Part shown: in pieces, positions 1 to 10,088 of the stretch
How the letters are laid out: every line of letters begins with the position of its first letter
Numbering within the stretch: the first letter of the stretch is position 1
From: Aquatica leii
Lineage: Eukaryota; Arthropoda; Insecta; Coleoptera; Lampyridae
DNA length: 64,000 nucleotides
Assembly: GCA_035610365.1 (NCBI GenBank)
Contig: CM069433.1
Span: forward strand, 187,434,760-187,498,759
Reading direction: 5' to 3'
Translations under genes and position numbers: made by a program
The notes under the pieces: generated by a model
Told to the model about the DNA's origin: nothing
Databases searched by the model: none
What the model saw: only the letters and a program-made list of their open reading frames with translations

Positions 1-150
1 TATAATCTGTTGCTAATTAAATTTTGTATTATTTATTTTTCTTGAAACACAATGAGTACCTATACAATATGTGACATTTACATAAAATTTTATTCTTACA
101 TCTCAAATAATTAATTCAAGAGAGCATTACATTGCGGCATTCCATTTGAA

Positions 151-300
151 AAAAACTGGCGTGGTCTCGACACGACTTTCCTATAAGGATTGATGAAGGA
201 ATGTCTACATATTTTTTTAAGGTTATGTTGCCATAAAACTACTTTAAAGTGATATGTACACGTTTGTATTGACTTCCTAGCATGCTATACTTTTTTTAGC
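151..300 (+). repeat. Dispersed repeat, copy 1
   Basis: About 150 bp, from the A-run before CTGGCGTGGTC to the T-run at 292-299, recurs at 42667-42826 in the same orientation. Both copies share blocks such as ACGACTT, CCTATAAGGA and TTATGTTGCCATAAAAC. It has no coding content. It is probably the end of a DNA transposon or a non-autonomous derivative; terminal repeats were not found. The first 150 bases of the window hold nothing recognisable. Confidence 0.6.
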
Positions 301-339
301 TTATGTATTTGTAAAAAAAAAATTTTCCAAGAATTGTGA

Positions 340-555
340 TTTGCTGAATCTTTGGATACAAAAAGTGAAACGTTATTTACTAAAACGAAAAGATTTTTTG
401 ATGTAACCCTTACTAATACCATCTCTGTTGCTACTGACGGTGCTCCGACAATGGTAGGACGACACCGAGGGTTTCTGGCATACTTAAAACAAGCTATACC
501 GAATGTATTATTGGTACATTGTGTCATTCATCGACATCGTTTGGTCGCAAAAAGG
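340..555 (+). pseudogene. hAT-type transposase fragment (ZBED/SCAND3-like)
   Basis: An open stretch of about 70 codons reads through TDGAPTMVGRHRGFLAYLK and then VHCVIHRHRLVAK. That is the catalytic-core pattern (cTDGApaMvG...HC.lHR..L..K) of domesticated-looking hAT transposases of the ZBED5/SCAND3 group. No ATG precedes it: a TGA lies in frame at 337-339. Downstream it is cut at the K-R codons by the start of a Tc1 relic. Only about a tenth of a hAT transposase remains, so it is a dead fragment. The family call rests on recalled motif similarity. Confidence 0.6.
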
Positions 556-557
556 TG

Positions 558-1412
558 AGAATTTTGTGACCAAACCACGTGCAGGTGGTTTTTCATACAA
601 AAAAATTGCAAATCATCTTAACTGGAATCAATTCACTATCATGCGTTATCAAGCATGGAGAGAAGGTCAGAATCGAGAACGGAAACAAACAAATGAGGTG
701 CAGAACCGCTATCTTCGACTTGGCATTAAGAAACCGATTTTTTAGTGCCAAATCACTCGCCGATCAATTATTAAATAATGAAGGTCGTCCTGTAACATTT
801 CGAACAGTTTACCGTTGAATCAGAAGTTTTAGATTACATTCTTATAGGCGACATCTTGTGTTTCAACACCGACACCAACGTTTAGAGTGGTTTAGGTTGG
901 AAGTCTACTGGAATCTGGAATGGCATAACCGTAAGATGAAGACCTGGGGAATGGAGCAATGTTAATTTCTCTGTTGAGCAGCATGTGTTGGTCACTTGAG
1001 ATTCCGGTATGGGGTGCTATAGTCTATGGGAGTAAGTCTCGTTTGCTATTTATCCGAGGACATATGAACGCCCGGCTATATATTAACGAGGTGGTAGAAC
1101 CCCATATCCATCTATTTCTTTAGCAGTTGTACATCCGACTTTTCCAGTAGAATAATGTGCGTTTCCACATCGCAAAACACTATATGGATCAATTCAAAAA
1201 AGGCAATGTTAATCTCTTACTATGGCTACCCAGATTTTCTGACATTTGGCCTATTGAATACGTGTGGGATATTATGTGTAAAAAACTGATCATGCATCGC
1301 AAGTTGCTTGGGATATAATAACACAAGAGGAAATTGATCACCTGCTGAAATTGGTGCCACAAAGAGTAAGAGAGTGTGAATCCAATAGGGGGGAATTAAC
1401 ACATTATTAAAT
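558..1412 (+). pseudogene. Tc1-like transposase relic
   Basis: Translated pieces in shifting frames follow the order of a Tc1 transposase. An N-terminal helix-turn-helix segment (GFSYKKIANHLNWNQFT, about 585-640) is followed by a basic linker. A region near 1220-1275 reads WLPRFSDIWPIEYVWDIM, which corresponds to the canonical WPArSPDLNPIEhvWD around the third catalytic Asp, here with changed residues. Frameshifts and stops are scattered throughout. It directly abuts the hAT fragment at about 558, consistent with insertion into that older element. Terminal repeats were not identified. Certainly non-functional. Confidence 0.6.
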
Positions 1413-2243
1413 AAAATTTGTGTTCATGTTTGTTTGTTTTTGAAACTTTAATCATTTACTACATCTGAGTATCTAAACCTTCCTGCCAAGTTTTTCATAT
1501 TTCCTGTTCAGAAGAGTTTCTTGAAGGCTGTAGATTATCTGTTTTGATATTTTGATAACTGATTCATCAATATACTTGCTCTTCAATTATTTTAGATTTC
1601 CAACCTCCAAATTCTTTCAAGTTAAGCAGATCACCACTATTTTCGGCCTGCAATGTGGTTTTGTAATAGTAAATTTCCGACAAGTCTTATTATATGGTTT
1701 GTTTCCAACATACACAGTTCTTGGCGACGACAAACATCAAAAATTTCAAACACTAAAATAACTTTCTCTAGTAAAAAGTAGTCATCTGGTGCTTCTAGAA
1801 AAACTCTTATAATTTGCTAAATTGTTAGGGTTTTTGCCTTTATTTGTTTATAACATTGAGATTTACGTTTCAGAAACATAAAAAAATTTTCATATCTATA
1901 ACAAGAGCACTTTTAAGCAATGAAAAGTATTTTGGACATAACAAATGTCAATATTTTTCTATAATCCATAAACTGTTTGTTTGGCAAAAAAGACCTCAAT
2001 CTAGTCTTCAACGGATAAATTAAAACTTACAGAAGTCGCCTCATCACGAAAGTCTTTGGGAGTTACACAAACCATAGCACTTTCATACGACATATTGAGA
2101 TTTTATTTATATATTGTTTATAACCATTACTATGGCAATAAATAAAGTTTGCCTGATTAATTTCTTGAATTTTAATTTTGAATCTTTTTTTAATTAACCA
2201 AACTTTGGGTATGACAAAGAATAACGGTACTTACATAATTACG
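1413..2243. other. AT-rich spacer, no gene seen
   Basis: About 830 bp of AT-rich sequence with no frame longer than about 70 codons, no recognisable protein motif and no obvious tandem repeat. The mariner relic begins at its right edge. Confidence 0.5.
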
Positions 2244-3316
2244 CTATTTTTCTACATAGTCGCCACTCAGATTTAGACATTTATCGTAGCGTGGTACCAA
2301 CTTCCCAATACCCTCGTTGTAGAACGTAGCCGCCTGTGTTTTCAGTCATGTTTGTACGCTGGTCTGCAGCTCAATGTCTGTGCCAAAATGTTGTCCTCCT
2401 AACCAGCGTTTCATGTGAGCAAACAGGTGAAAATCGGATGGAACCAAGTCCGGGCTCTATGGTGGATGACCAAACACTTCCCATTGAAAAGACTGTAGGA
2501 GTGTTTTTGTTGAAGCTGCAGTGTGCGGCCGAGCAGTGTCGTGGAGAAGGACAATGCCTGATGACAACATTCCTCTCCGCTTATTCTGAATTGTCCTTCG
2601 TAGACGTTGAAGAGTCAAACTGTATGAGGCTGCTGTAATGGTTGTGCCACGTTCCATGAATTCCACCAAGATAACTCCATTTCGGTCCCAGAACACAGTA
2701 ACCATGCGCTTTCTGTTGGAGAAGGTTCGCTTGAACTTCTTTGGTTTACTGGGAGAGTGAGAATGCATTCATTGTTTGGATTGTTCTTTTGTTTCTTCAG
2801 TTTCGTAATGGATCCATGTCTCGTCCCCTGTGACAATTTTGTTCAAGAAAGTTTTTCCTTCATTGTGGTAACGCTGGACAACGTTAAGGAGGCTTCCATT
2901 CTCTGTGTTTTGTGATGGTCGGACAGCATCTTGGGAACCCATCTCGCGCATAGTTTGTGGTACTGAAATTTCTCGCTCACAATGGTGTAGAGAGCTGACC
3001 TTGAAATTTCAAGAAATGAATCGCTCAATTCAGAAATTGTAAACCGACGATTTTTTCGAATTGCCTCATCCACTCGCTGAACGACATCATTGGTTGACAC
3101 TGATTTCCTTTCCTGACCGCCTGCATCATGAACATCTGTACGTCCTGCTTTAAAGTTTCTGCATCATTGTCGCACTTTGCTGTCACTCATTGAAGTTTCA
3201 CCGTACACAGTACTTATTCGTCGATGAATTTCGGCTGCATTACACCCCTCAGCCTGAAGAAATCGAATTACCGCACGAACTTCACACTTGGCGGGAGATG
3301 CTATTGTTGTAGACAT
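2244..3316 (-). pseudogene. Mariner (SETMAR-type) transposase, inactivated
   Basis: Read on the minus strand from the ATG at 3316, this follows a full mariner transposase of about 340 codons. It has an N-terminal helix-turn-helix (CEVRAVIRFLQAEG), a second HTH (DEAIRKNRRFTISELS), the GDETWIHYE motif with the first catalytic Asp (about 2820-2840), LLHDTARPHTA with the second Asp, and SPDLVPSDFHLF with the third. This is the mariner D,D34D pattern. It is broken by TGA at 3164-3166 and 2769-2771, both where Trp is expected, by TAG at 2457-2459 just before SPDL, and by a frameshift near 2890. The product would bind its terminal repeats and cut at TA sites. Clear terminal repeats could not be matched by eye, so element limits are uncertain (roughly 2170-3480). 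Confidence 0.85.
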
Positions 3317-3525
3317 GTTTACGTCCTACCTACGTAAACACAACTAAACCGAAGTGACGCGACGCGATTGACAGCCATAGCACAGACGCTGCGCAACACA
3401 TCTGCGCACAGGTTCATCCGATTTTTAGGGGAGTTTTTATTTCGCGACCGATCGGACCTTAAAAAAATAGCCCTCTATATACTATCATTTGTTAGAATTA
3501 ATTTTACAATCATAATAAATGTGTA

Positions 3526-4254
3526 AGAATTATACCAAATATGAAAAATTGAAAAAATGCTAAAAAAATAGAAAATGTGTTATCATCTAAATCTAAACAA
3601 AAATATAAAGAAAAATATTATCGTTTTGGGGCCGTAATGAAGCGCAATGAATCCATAACGTCATCTCATTATGCCCCTGTTGTTATGCATGTGTTTACGT
3701 ATCACGTATCCTAGTAATCATAAGTAAATTATAAACGAAGTGATAAATAATAGCTAGTAGTGTCCTGGGGCTGCATCGCGTTGCTCCCCGGGCGTAATCA
3801 TCTAGTAACGCTAGTGGTACATACAAGAATTTATTTTTTACTTTTTATAAAACAAAAATAAATAATTACTTTACTTTCTATAAGAAGTATATCTAGTAGT
3901 TTAAAACAATAAATAGTTTGACGTTTAATTATTTTACAATCACAATGAATGTGCAAAATGTGCTTAAACATGTTGTAAAACAATGTACAAAAACTTGTTA
4001 CCATCACGCCCCGGTTGTTATGTATATGTTTACGTATCTCGTATCCTAGGCATTAAATTATAAAAAAAGGAAAAAGAGTAGCTATTTATGCACCAAGAGC
4101 GATGATTAGTCTCGGAGAGAGAGAGAGAGAGAGCTCGTGATGCAATTCGAGAACTTTTGGCTCTAAAAATATATGTTGTTCTATACGAAGAAAAAAAAAG
4201 AAATCTTGTTACTATCTAAATCTAAAAAATATATGAAAAAAATTTCATTTTTGA
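3526..4254. repeat. Low-copy local repeats and a GA microsatellite
   Basis: No gene. Two blocks, 3640-3730 and 4005-4060, share GTTATGNATRTGTTTACGTATCNC followed by GTATCCTAG. A third partial relation is ATCTAAATCTAAA at about 3587 and 4217. A (GA)n run lies at 4115-4133. The blocks look like decayed arms of one repetitive element that ends in the palindrome just downstream. The region also contains the sequence between the mariner relic and the pogo element. Confidence 0.4.
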
Positions 4255-4314
4255 GTACGTAATAAGAGGGCGTAATGAAAGGGCATTATGAATCCATAAC
4301 GCCCTTATTACGTA
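4255..4314. repeat. Perfect-arm palindrome (hairpin)
   Basis: GTACGTAATAAGAGGGCG on the left arm pairs with CGCCCTTATTACGTAC on the right, with a 2-base bulge and an inner GCGTAATG/CATTATG-like pairing. A related fragment, GCGCAATGAATCCATAACG, lies at about 3651-3670. It may be the fused terminal repeats of a very short MITE. It lies about 70 bp left of the pogo element and is not part of it. Confidence 0.5.
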
Positions 4315-4383
4315 CTATCTCTCTGCTTCAATTCCTGCAAAATATTTACACACCTTTCAAATTTTTGTACATATTTTTTAATA

Positions 4384-7300
4384 GGGAAGGAGGGGAACAT
4401 TCGGCCCCTAAGCAAACTTTATCTGCTGAAACAAAAATTTCCAATTTATTTAGAACTGCATATGCTCAGTTGCATTGACCATAGTGTTGCCAACATATAT
4501 AAAAATTGCAGGCATTCAAATGTATTTACTTTTTACAGAAATGAAGAAAACTTGAACCTTTAGTAAATGGCTGAATGTTCCCCAACACGGGGTACTTTTG
4601 GCCAGGTACTGGGGTACATTTGGCCAACGTGTAAAATGGCATTATAATTATAGCAAAACAGCAAAATGACCTACATAAGATTTATTCATACAAAAAAAGA
4701 AAGCTACAGTAAAATAATAAGAAGAAAATGAACATCTGGTGAAAATTCAAATATGGAAACGTAAACATAACTATTATAATTTATAAAATCATTTGGATTA
4801 AATTTGTTAAACTAATTCACTACCAAACTGCCGAAGTTATAACAAAATTGAAAATAAGAAGAGGTTCTTGCTGTACCCGATCGCAAAGGTGTTGTCAATT
4901 TAGCTAAAATATCATCAGAATCTACAATAGTAATGTCTTCTATGTTTGGAAAGTAAAATGTAGTGGATAATCCCTTTCTCCTTAAAAATTTGACCCTATA
5001 AGTGGCATCACTAACAGTACTTAAAGTTTGCCCTACAAAGTGTATCATGGTGTGTTTATCTAGGAATCTTACAAGTACAAAATCTTCGTTTTTTAGTTTA
5101 TCACCATCAAAGTCTTTAATACTTTCCAATTCATCGCTAATGTCGTCATCCGAATTATCATTCAGTGAAATGTCTGATTCACTCGATGTCAAATTTATTT
5201 CTTGAAGTCTAGGTTTCTTTGATGGGAGCTTTTTTTGTATTTTTTGGTGTACTAACTATTTCATTAGAGGTATATATTTTACGCACAACTTTTTTTATTT
5301 TTAAAGATTTTTTGTTCTCTATTTCTTCGAGTCTTTGTTTTTCAGGAGTATCTGTATAAATTCTTGACTTTCCTGGTTCTCTTTTGGTTTTTGTTTCTTT
5401 TGGTTTGACTTTTGGATAGGGCCGTACCACTTCTGGAGTTATTTTAATCTTTACTTGTTTCTTTAGACCACTGCAAGAAGGAGTATTTAAAACATTTACA
5501 TTTTCTTTTAAAACATTGGGTTGTTCAGCATTCATTTCCCCAGTTGACATATTCATATCTGTTTCTTTTACTTTTAAAACTTCTGTAACTTCTTCAGTTG
5601 TGATTTCTTGCTTTCCTTCTATTGTGTTTTTCTTCCCACTTGCATTACTCTCCGTCTGAACTTCCTCCTGTAGCACTTGTATCATTATTTGGGAGAGGTC
5701 TATCGGTGACATAACTTGAAGCAAAGTCATCATCGGAAAATGCCAAATGATTTAGTGGCCAAATGCCAGGTTTTTGAAAACTGGTAACTATATTTCTTGC
5801 ACAAAAAGCTGTTAAGTAGGGAACATTAGTCAAATTAGGTATATTTTTGATTGAAATAGGTTTGCCAGGGTTTGAAGTCAGCCAGTCATTGACTGCAACG
5901 CTACAGTAGGATTTGAATGGCCTATAAATTCCAATATCGAGTGGCTGAAACCGGTGGGTGGTGTGAGGGGGAAAACTTAGGAGACATATTCCATTTTCTT
6001 TGCAATATTTAACACAATTGAAGGATACGTGGGATTCGTGATTATCAAGCAAAATCAGAATCGGGTTATCCACACTACAATTTGTTTGTGTCACTATATT
6101 TTTTAGAACAGACGGAAATATTTCAGCTGTCATCCATCCAGACTTACTGCCTAATGCTAAACTTGAAACAGGAGCACCTAACATAAAATCATCTAAATTC
6201 CTGCGTCTGGGAAAGACGTACACAGGGGGCAATGATTGCCCGGCAGCATTTATGATGCCTACAAACGTTACTAATTCGCCTCTCTCAGCAGAAGTAACTT
6301 GTGCAACTTGCTTTTTCCCACATGTTGTAACTACTTTTACTGGTTTGATGACAGTTGTCACGCCGGTCTCATCTAAGTTGAAAATTTTTTCAGGTGGGAA
6401 TTTATATCGGTCCAAAACAGATTTTTAAATTGTCCAAAAAATTGTCCACTTTATGTCTATTGAAAGCAATGCTTCTGCGTAAACTAGTGCTTTCTGGTTT
6501 TCGCAATGACAAAGATTGATACCTACACATAAATCCCCTCTTCCACCCATCTTCTGCTGATTTTGTAGCATGCCATTCCGCCGGTATTTTACAGTGCGGT
6601 AAAATATTGGCATATTCATATGCTAGCTTTTGGACATCAGTAAAAGTAAGGCCATAGTTTATATCAGAGCATCTTTTGATATATTTCACTAATTCTAACT
6701 CCTGGTCATTTGTAAAAACTTGCCTGACTGTGTACTTACTAGAGTACTTTGGAGAATCTTCATCGATACTATCATTTCCCGAATCGTCTGCTCTTTCTCC
6801 ATTGTGTGTTAAATAACTTTCTTTGGTGTACTTGTTCAAAATTCGTTTTATCCTACATTGTAAAGTAGTTCTACGTATTTCATAAATTATTGCTGCTCGT
6901 CGTTCTGAATATGTACCATTAAAGACCTTAATAATCGCCTGTTTCATATTCGCCTCATCAATAAGCACTCTATTGGTCTTTAAAACACGTTTTCGTGGCA
7001 TGTGAAAAATAAAATTCGATAAATATAGAATTTGTTTTGTTTAGGGCTACATTCGGCCATCTGCCGAAAGTTCCCCGGTTTTAGTGGCCGATTGTTCACC
7101 ATGTGGTCATCTGTCAATATAATATATGCAAACTAAACAACATGTTTTGTAGGTTAAAAATGAACGTGAAAAACTTTGTTATGATTATCTAATCAGTGCG
7201 CATTGATATCAGATCCACGAAATTTCAGTTAATTAATAGTTTAATGGGAATAAGCAAATATAAGAAATACTTACCATAAACTGTAGTTTTTCAATTTAGT

Positions 7301-7469
7301 ATTTATTTCTTAAGAAACGTTGAATAAACACATCTCAAACTTTACACAAGATGTAGAAAAGTATGTTGGCAGTACGAATTAATAAGAATTGGAGGGGTTT
7401 TCAAAAAAATAAAGCAGCGAATTCCAATGGCTGAATGTTCCCCAGGGCCGAATGTTCCCCTCCTTCCCC
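4384..7469 (-). mobile_element. pogo/Tigger-like DNA transposon, near-perfect TIRs
   Basis: The left end GGGAAGGAGGGGAACATT (4384 on) is matched by the inverted right end finishing at 7469, over about 24 bp. The right copy carries one extra G in its terminal G-run. Both ends abut TA (4382-4383 and 7470-7471), the TA target duplication of Tc1/mariner/pogo elements. Length is about 3.09 kb. At least eight copies of a roughly 15-bp motif of the form GGGGAACATTCGGCC lie near the two ends. The transposase relic lies inside on the minus strand. It appears to have landed beside or inside another transposase fragment (7473-7689). Confidence 0.9.
4812..7001 (-). pseudogene. pogo/Tigger-like DDE transposase, frameshifted
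   Basis: The minus-strand frame from the ATG at 7001 starts MPRKRVLKTNR and continues with a psq-type helix-turn-helix (about residues 10-55) and a CENP-B-type HTH (RQVFTNDQELELVKYI). A one-base indel in the T-run at 6422-6426 shifts the frame. The DDE domain then continues with KIFNLDETGV (first Asp), LILLDNHESH (second) and PPHTTHRFQPLDIGIYRPFK (third), the DDE_1 pattern. Two more frameshifts, near 5650-5710 and 5220, separate a Lys/Glu-rich linker from a C-terminal module containing EDFVLVRF and FVGQ. That tail recurs in insect pogo-like proteins. All three catalytic residues survive, but the frame is broken three times, so it is dead but fairly recent. Confidence 0.85.
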
Positions 7470-7472
7470 TAC

Positions 7473-7689
7473 TGACATATGGTATTGTACTATTAAAATT
7501 AACGACAAACAAATTTTGAACTCTTCTGAAACTAGCGTCGCCATAAAAGGTTTTTACCAAAAAAATCCTTTCTTCGTTTGTGAAATTATTCGTTATTACG
7601 TAAATAAACTTTAATGCGCGGTTCAACGTCAAATTTTTATTTACAAGCAAGCAGTACAACAAATATTTTCTGTCAAATTCTAAAATCAA
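7473..7689 (-). pseudogene. DUF4817-type mariner transposase fragment
   Basis: A minus-strand open stretch contains FTNEERIFLVKTFYGDASFRRVQNLF. It resembles the N-terminal DUF4817 helix-turn-helix of mariner-like transposases (ftneEr...V..y....s...vq..F). It ends at the right TIR of the pogo element, and nothing clearly continues it beyond the left TIR, so the rest is lost or decayed. It is about 70 codons against roughly 350 for the whole protein. Confidence 0.5.
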
Positions 7690-8592
7690 GGCTAATGCTA
7701 TTGAAAAAACGTCATAGTTTAAGTCAGTGTTTTAAAATAATTAATTGCATTTTTAGTCTTGTCAGTAGAATTATTTGAATCGCAATAATTTTCTCTTCTT
7801 TTTGATACTATTGCCGTTACTCTAAGTTGAATCGGCGAGCAACAATTAGCAAAAACGTTCAATACCATGTTAGATTCCTATGTTCGAGTTTGAGAACGAA
7901 CTCCCGGTATAACTAAAAAATCATTACTTTATAAAAACTTTAGATTGGATTATATTTTCTGTTAATTCTAGTGACATTTACTATAAAAAATATTATTAGA
8001 ATGTTAGGTATATTCCCTAAGCAAAAGTGAGAATGACAGGAATTCTTAAATGGTAATTATTGTATGTACACCCGCGGTCAAGGAAAATGGACATATTCAG
8101 GTAAAGATAAAAAGACGTGGTAACAATCTAAGACAAGAAACTACTCTAACCCTTATAGTCTATCAGGTAAAAAACTTAAAATTCAGTTATATATGTATGA
8201 ATTTATGTTCAATTTCGTTAACAATTAGATACATAAATAATTACAAAAAATTATCTACATAATAACAGTAAGGTAATGCTAATTAAATTAGATGTTAAAT
8301 AACTACAAAGAAACCAATAAAATTATTTATGCAACAAAAAATGTAACGGGAAAAGTGATAATTTTCAAGTTTATTATTATTATTATTATTTATGAATAAA
8401 AGAAATATTTTTATTTTCGCGTTTTATTTAGGAATATTGAATTTTAATAAATTTAGAATTACAGAAAGTGCCAAAAAACAATTTTATATAGTCATGTAGT
8501 CAAATGACTTTAAAAGTAATTGAACTGCTTAGTTACGAAGTATATGCTAAATTTAGGTATGAATGAATAAAATTAAGAATGAAATGATACAT
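7690..8592. other. AT-rich spacer with one dispersed repeat
   Basis: No gene seen. It contains a (TTA)n run at about 8371-8390 and the dispersed repeat at 8065-8140 described separately. An open frame at 8050-8262 overlaps that repeat and has no protein-like features. Confidence 0.5.
8065..8140 (+). repeat. Dispersed terminal-like repeat, copy 1 of 3
   Basis: TGTACACCCGCGGTCAAGG and about 60 following bases recur inverted at 19787-19866, roughly 75% alike, with CCCGCGGTCAGTGAAAATG. A more diverged third copy is at 56014-56080 (AGTGAAAATGACATGTACAG and GTCACAGTCTAAAA). The shared edge next to TGTA suggests a transposon terminal repeat. The transposase relic at 8593-9258 lies nearby, but a matching second end at the right distance was not found. 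Confidence 0.5.
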
Positions 8593-9258
8593 TTAATACA
8601 TAATACACATATTATATAATTTAATACACATAATATATAATGTAATACATTCTTCTATACGTCTACTCATACTATTTACAATGTTTCCGCAAATTGGAGA
8701 ATTCCGGAATGATTTCCACGATGTCGTGACATGTTGAGATAGTTCGTGCAAATTTCTTTCTCTTACCCCATTGAATCCAACGTCATTCCAACTTTTTATC
8801 ATGGCAGCCCAAAGATTTTCAATCGGGTAGAGGTCAGGCGACTTTGCTGGACATGGTAACATTTCAGGGTGAACATGAAAACATTCATTAACCATTCGGG
8901 CTATGTGTATACTGCAGTTATCTTGCACTAATACTATGTTGTCTATTTCTTCTTCAGGATAAATTGTCTTTACTGCAAATAATGATACATCTTCTAATAC
9001 TCGAATGTATTCACTCGAATTCATTCTAGGTGGGATAATGCTAGTCATTTTTCTTGGGCCGTCTTTAGACATTCAACCCCAAAATCTTGTGTTGATTCGT
9101 CCGCTGCTTTTAATTGGAAAAACGTTTTCAACATTATATCGCGTTCCATTTTGTCGCCATTTTGCCATTTTGTTCCATTCAACTTTGGTAGTTATACGAA
9201 GTTTTCCAGAACGAACAGTATCAAATTCTCTCATTTCACCACCGTCTAACAGTTTGTC
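8593..9258 (-). pseudogene. Tc1/mariner-type transposase C-terminal half
   Basis: On the minus strand the frame reads GTRYN, then SGRINTRFWG, then a TGA at the Trp position expected in the usual WGW block, then MSKDGPRKM. It continues with LVQDNCSIHIAR (second catalytic Asp) and AKSPDLYPIENLWAAM (third). The stretch after the stop is about 160 codons and ends in low-complexity MCIKLYNMCIMY. The part with the first Asp (FSDE) was not found. Upstream, a TACTTACAG just before AGACAAACTG resembles a 3' splice site and CTGTAAGTG at about 9463-9456 a donor, so the source gene may have had an intron; this is speculative. Confidence 0.7.
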
Positions 9259-9265
9259 TCTGTAA

Positions 9266-10088
9266 GTATTGTATAAAATTAATTTAAAAAATAAGTAAAT
9301 TTAAGCTACAGTAATAAAAGCAATTGAATGGATCGGGGTAATAAGCATACATGCCACATCTCAAATCTTACACCTCAAAGCATTTTTTTTTTTATTAAAA
9401 AAACCTTGACCAGTAAGTGTAATTGCAAGAATTTATAGATAAAATAAAATATAAACACTTACAGAAAGACCAACATATAAAATCTTAAACTTCCGCGGTT
9501 ATTATGTTTATGATTATAAGCGACTTTCGGCTTAGACCGCGTCGTAGTTAAACACCCAGACTTAGGCTTGGTCCTAGTCTTTCCCTGAGAGCCAAAACAA
9601 GAAGTAGAACTTGGCTCTTGCCGTATTATCGTTTGTGAACCCAAACACACTGACGTTTCGCAAGACTTTGCAGCTTACATCTTCAGAGTGGTAAATGTCA
9701 CTGAAGGAAAAAGTCTAAGTGACGATATTTATATCAATAACAATTAGCGTGATTAACGGACCTTATCTTATCCTTAATTATTGCGTGTGCAGGAAATATG
9801 ATTAAAAGAAAGATTCGTAGAATATGCTATCTAGGACGTTTTGACAAATGGACTAATTATTATTGTTAAATAAAATTGTTCATATTTGTTTCGTGACACT
9901 TCTGGCACTTTTTATAATTATGAGTTTATTAAAGTTAATACTCCTAAATAAAACATGAAAGAAAGAATAGAAATATTTCATTTATTCATTGTTGAAATTG
10001 TAAAAATTTGTTAAATAATGTAACTATCTCCGCTACTGCGTTCGGATTTATTTCGACCATGGGTCTCACTTCTTGCTAGGGGGGAATT
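9266..10088. other. Spacer with unclassified repeat-like block
   Basis: No gene is supported. Around 9640-9710 the sequence CTGACGTTTCGCAAGACTTTG followed by CTTCAGAGTGG looks like repetitive insect DNA, but I cannot assign it. The rest is AT-rich. Confidence 0.4.

Noticed and set aside
9459-9650. A 63-codon minus-strand frame rich in Ser/Thr/Lys as a possible gene
   Set aside because: No domain; the surroundings look repetitive. A possible splice to the Tc1-like relic is too weak to call.
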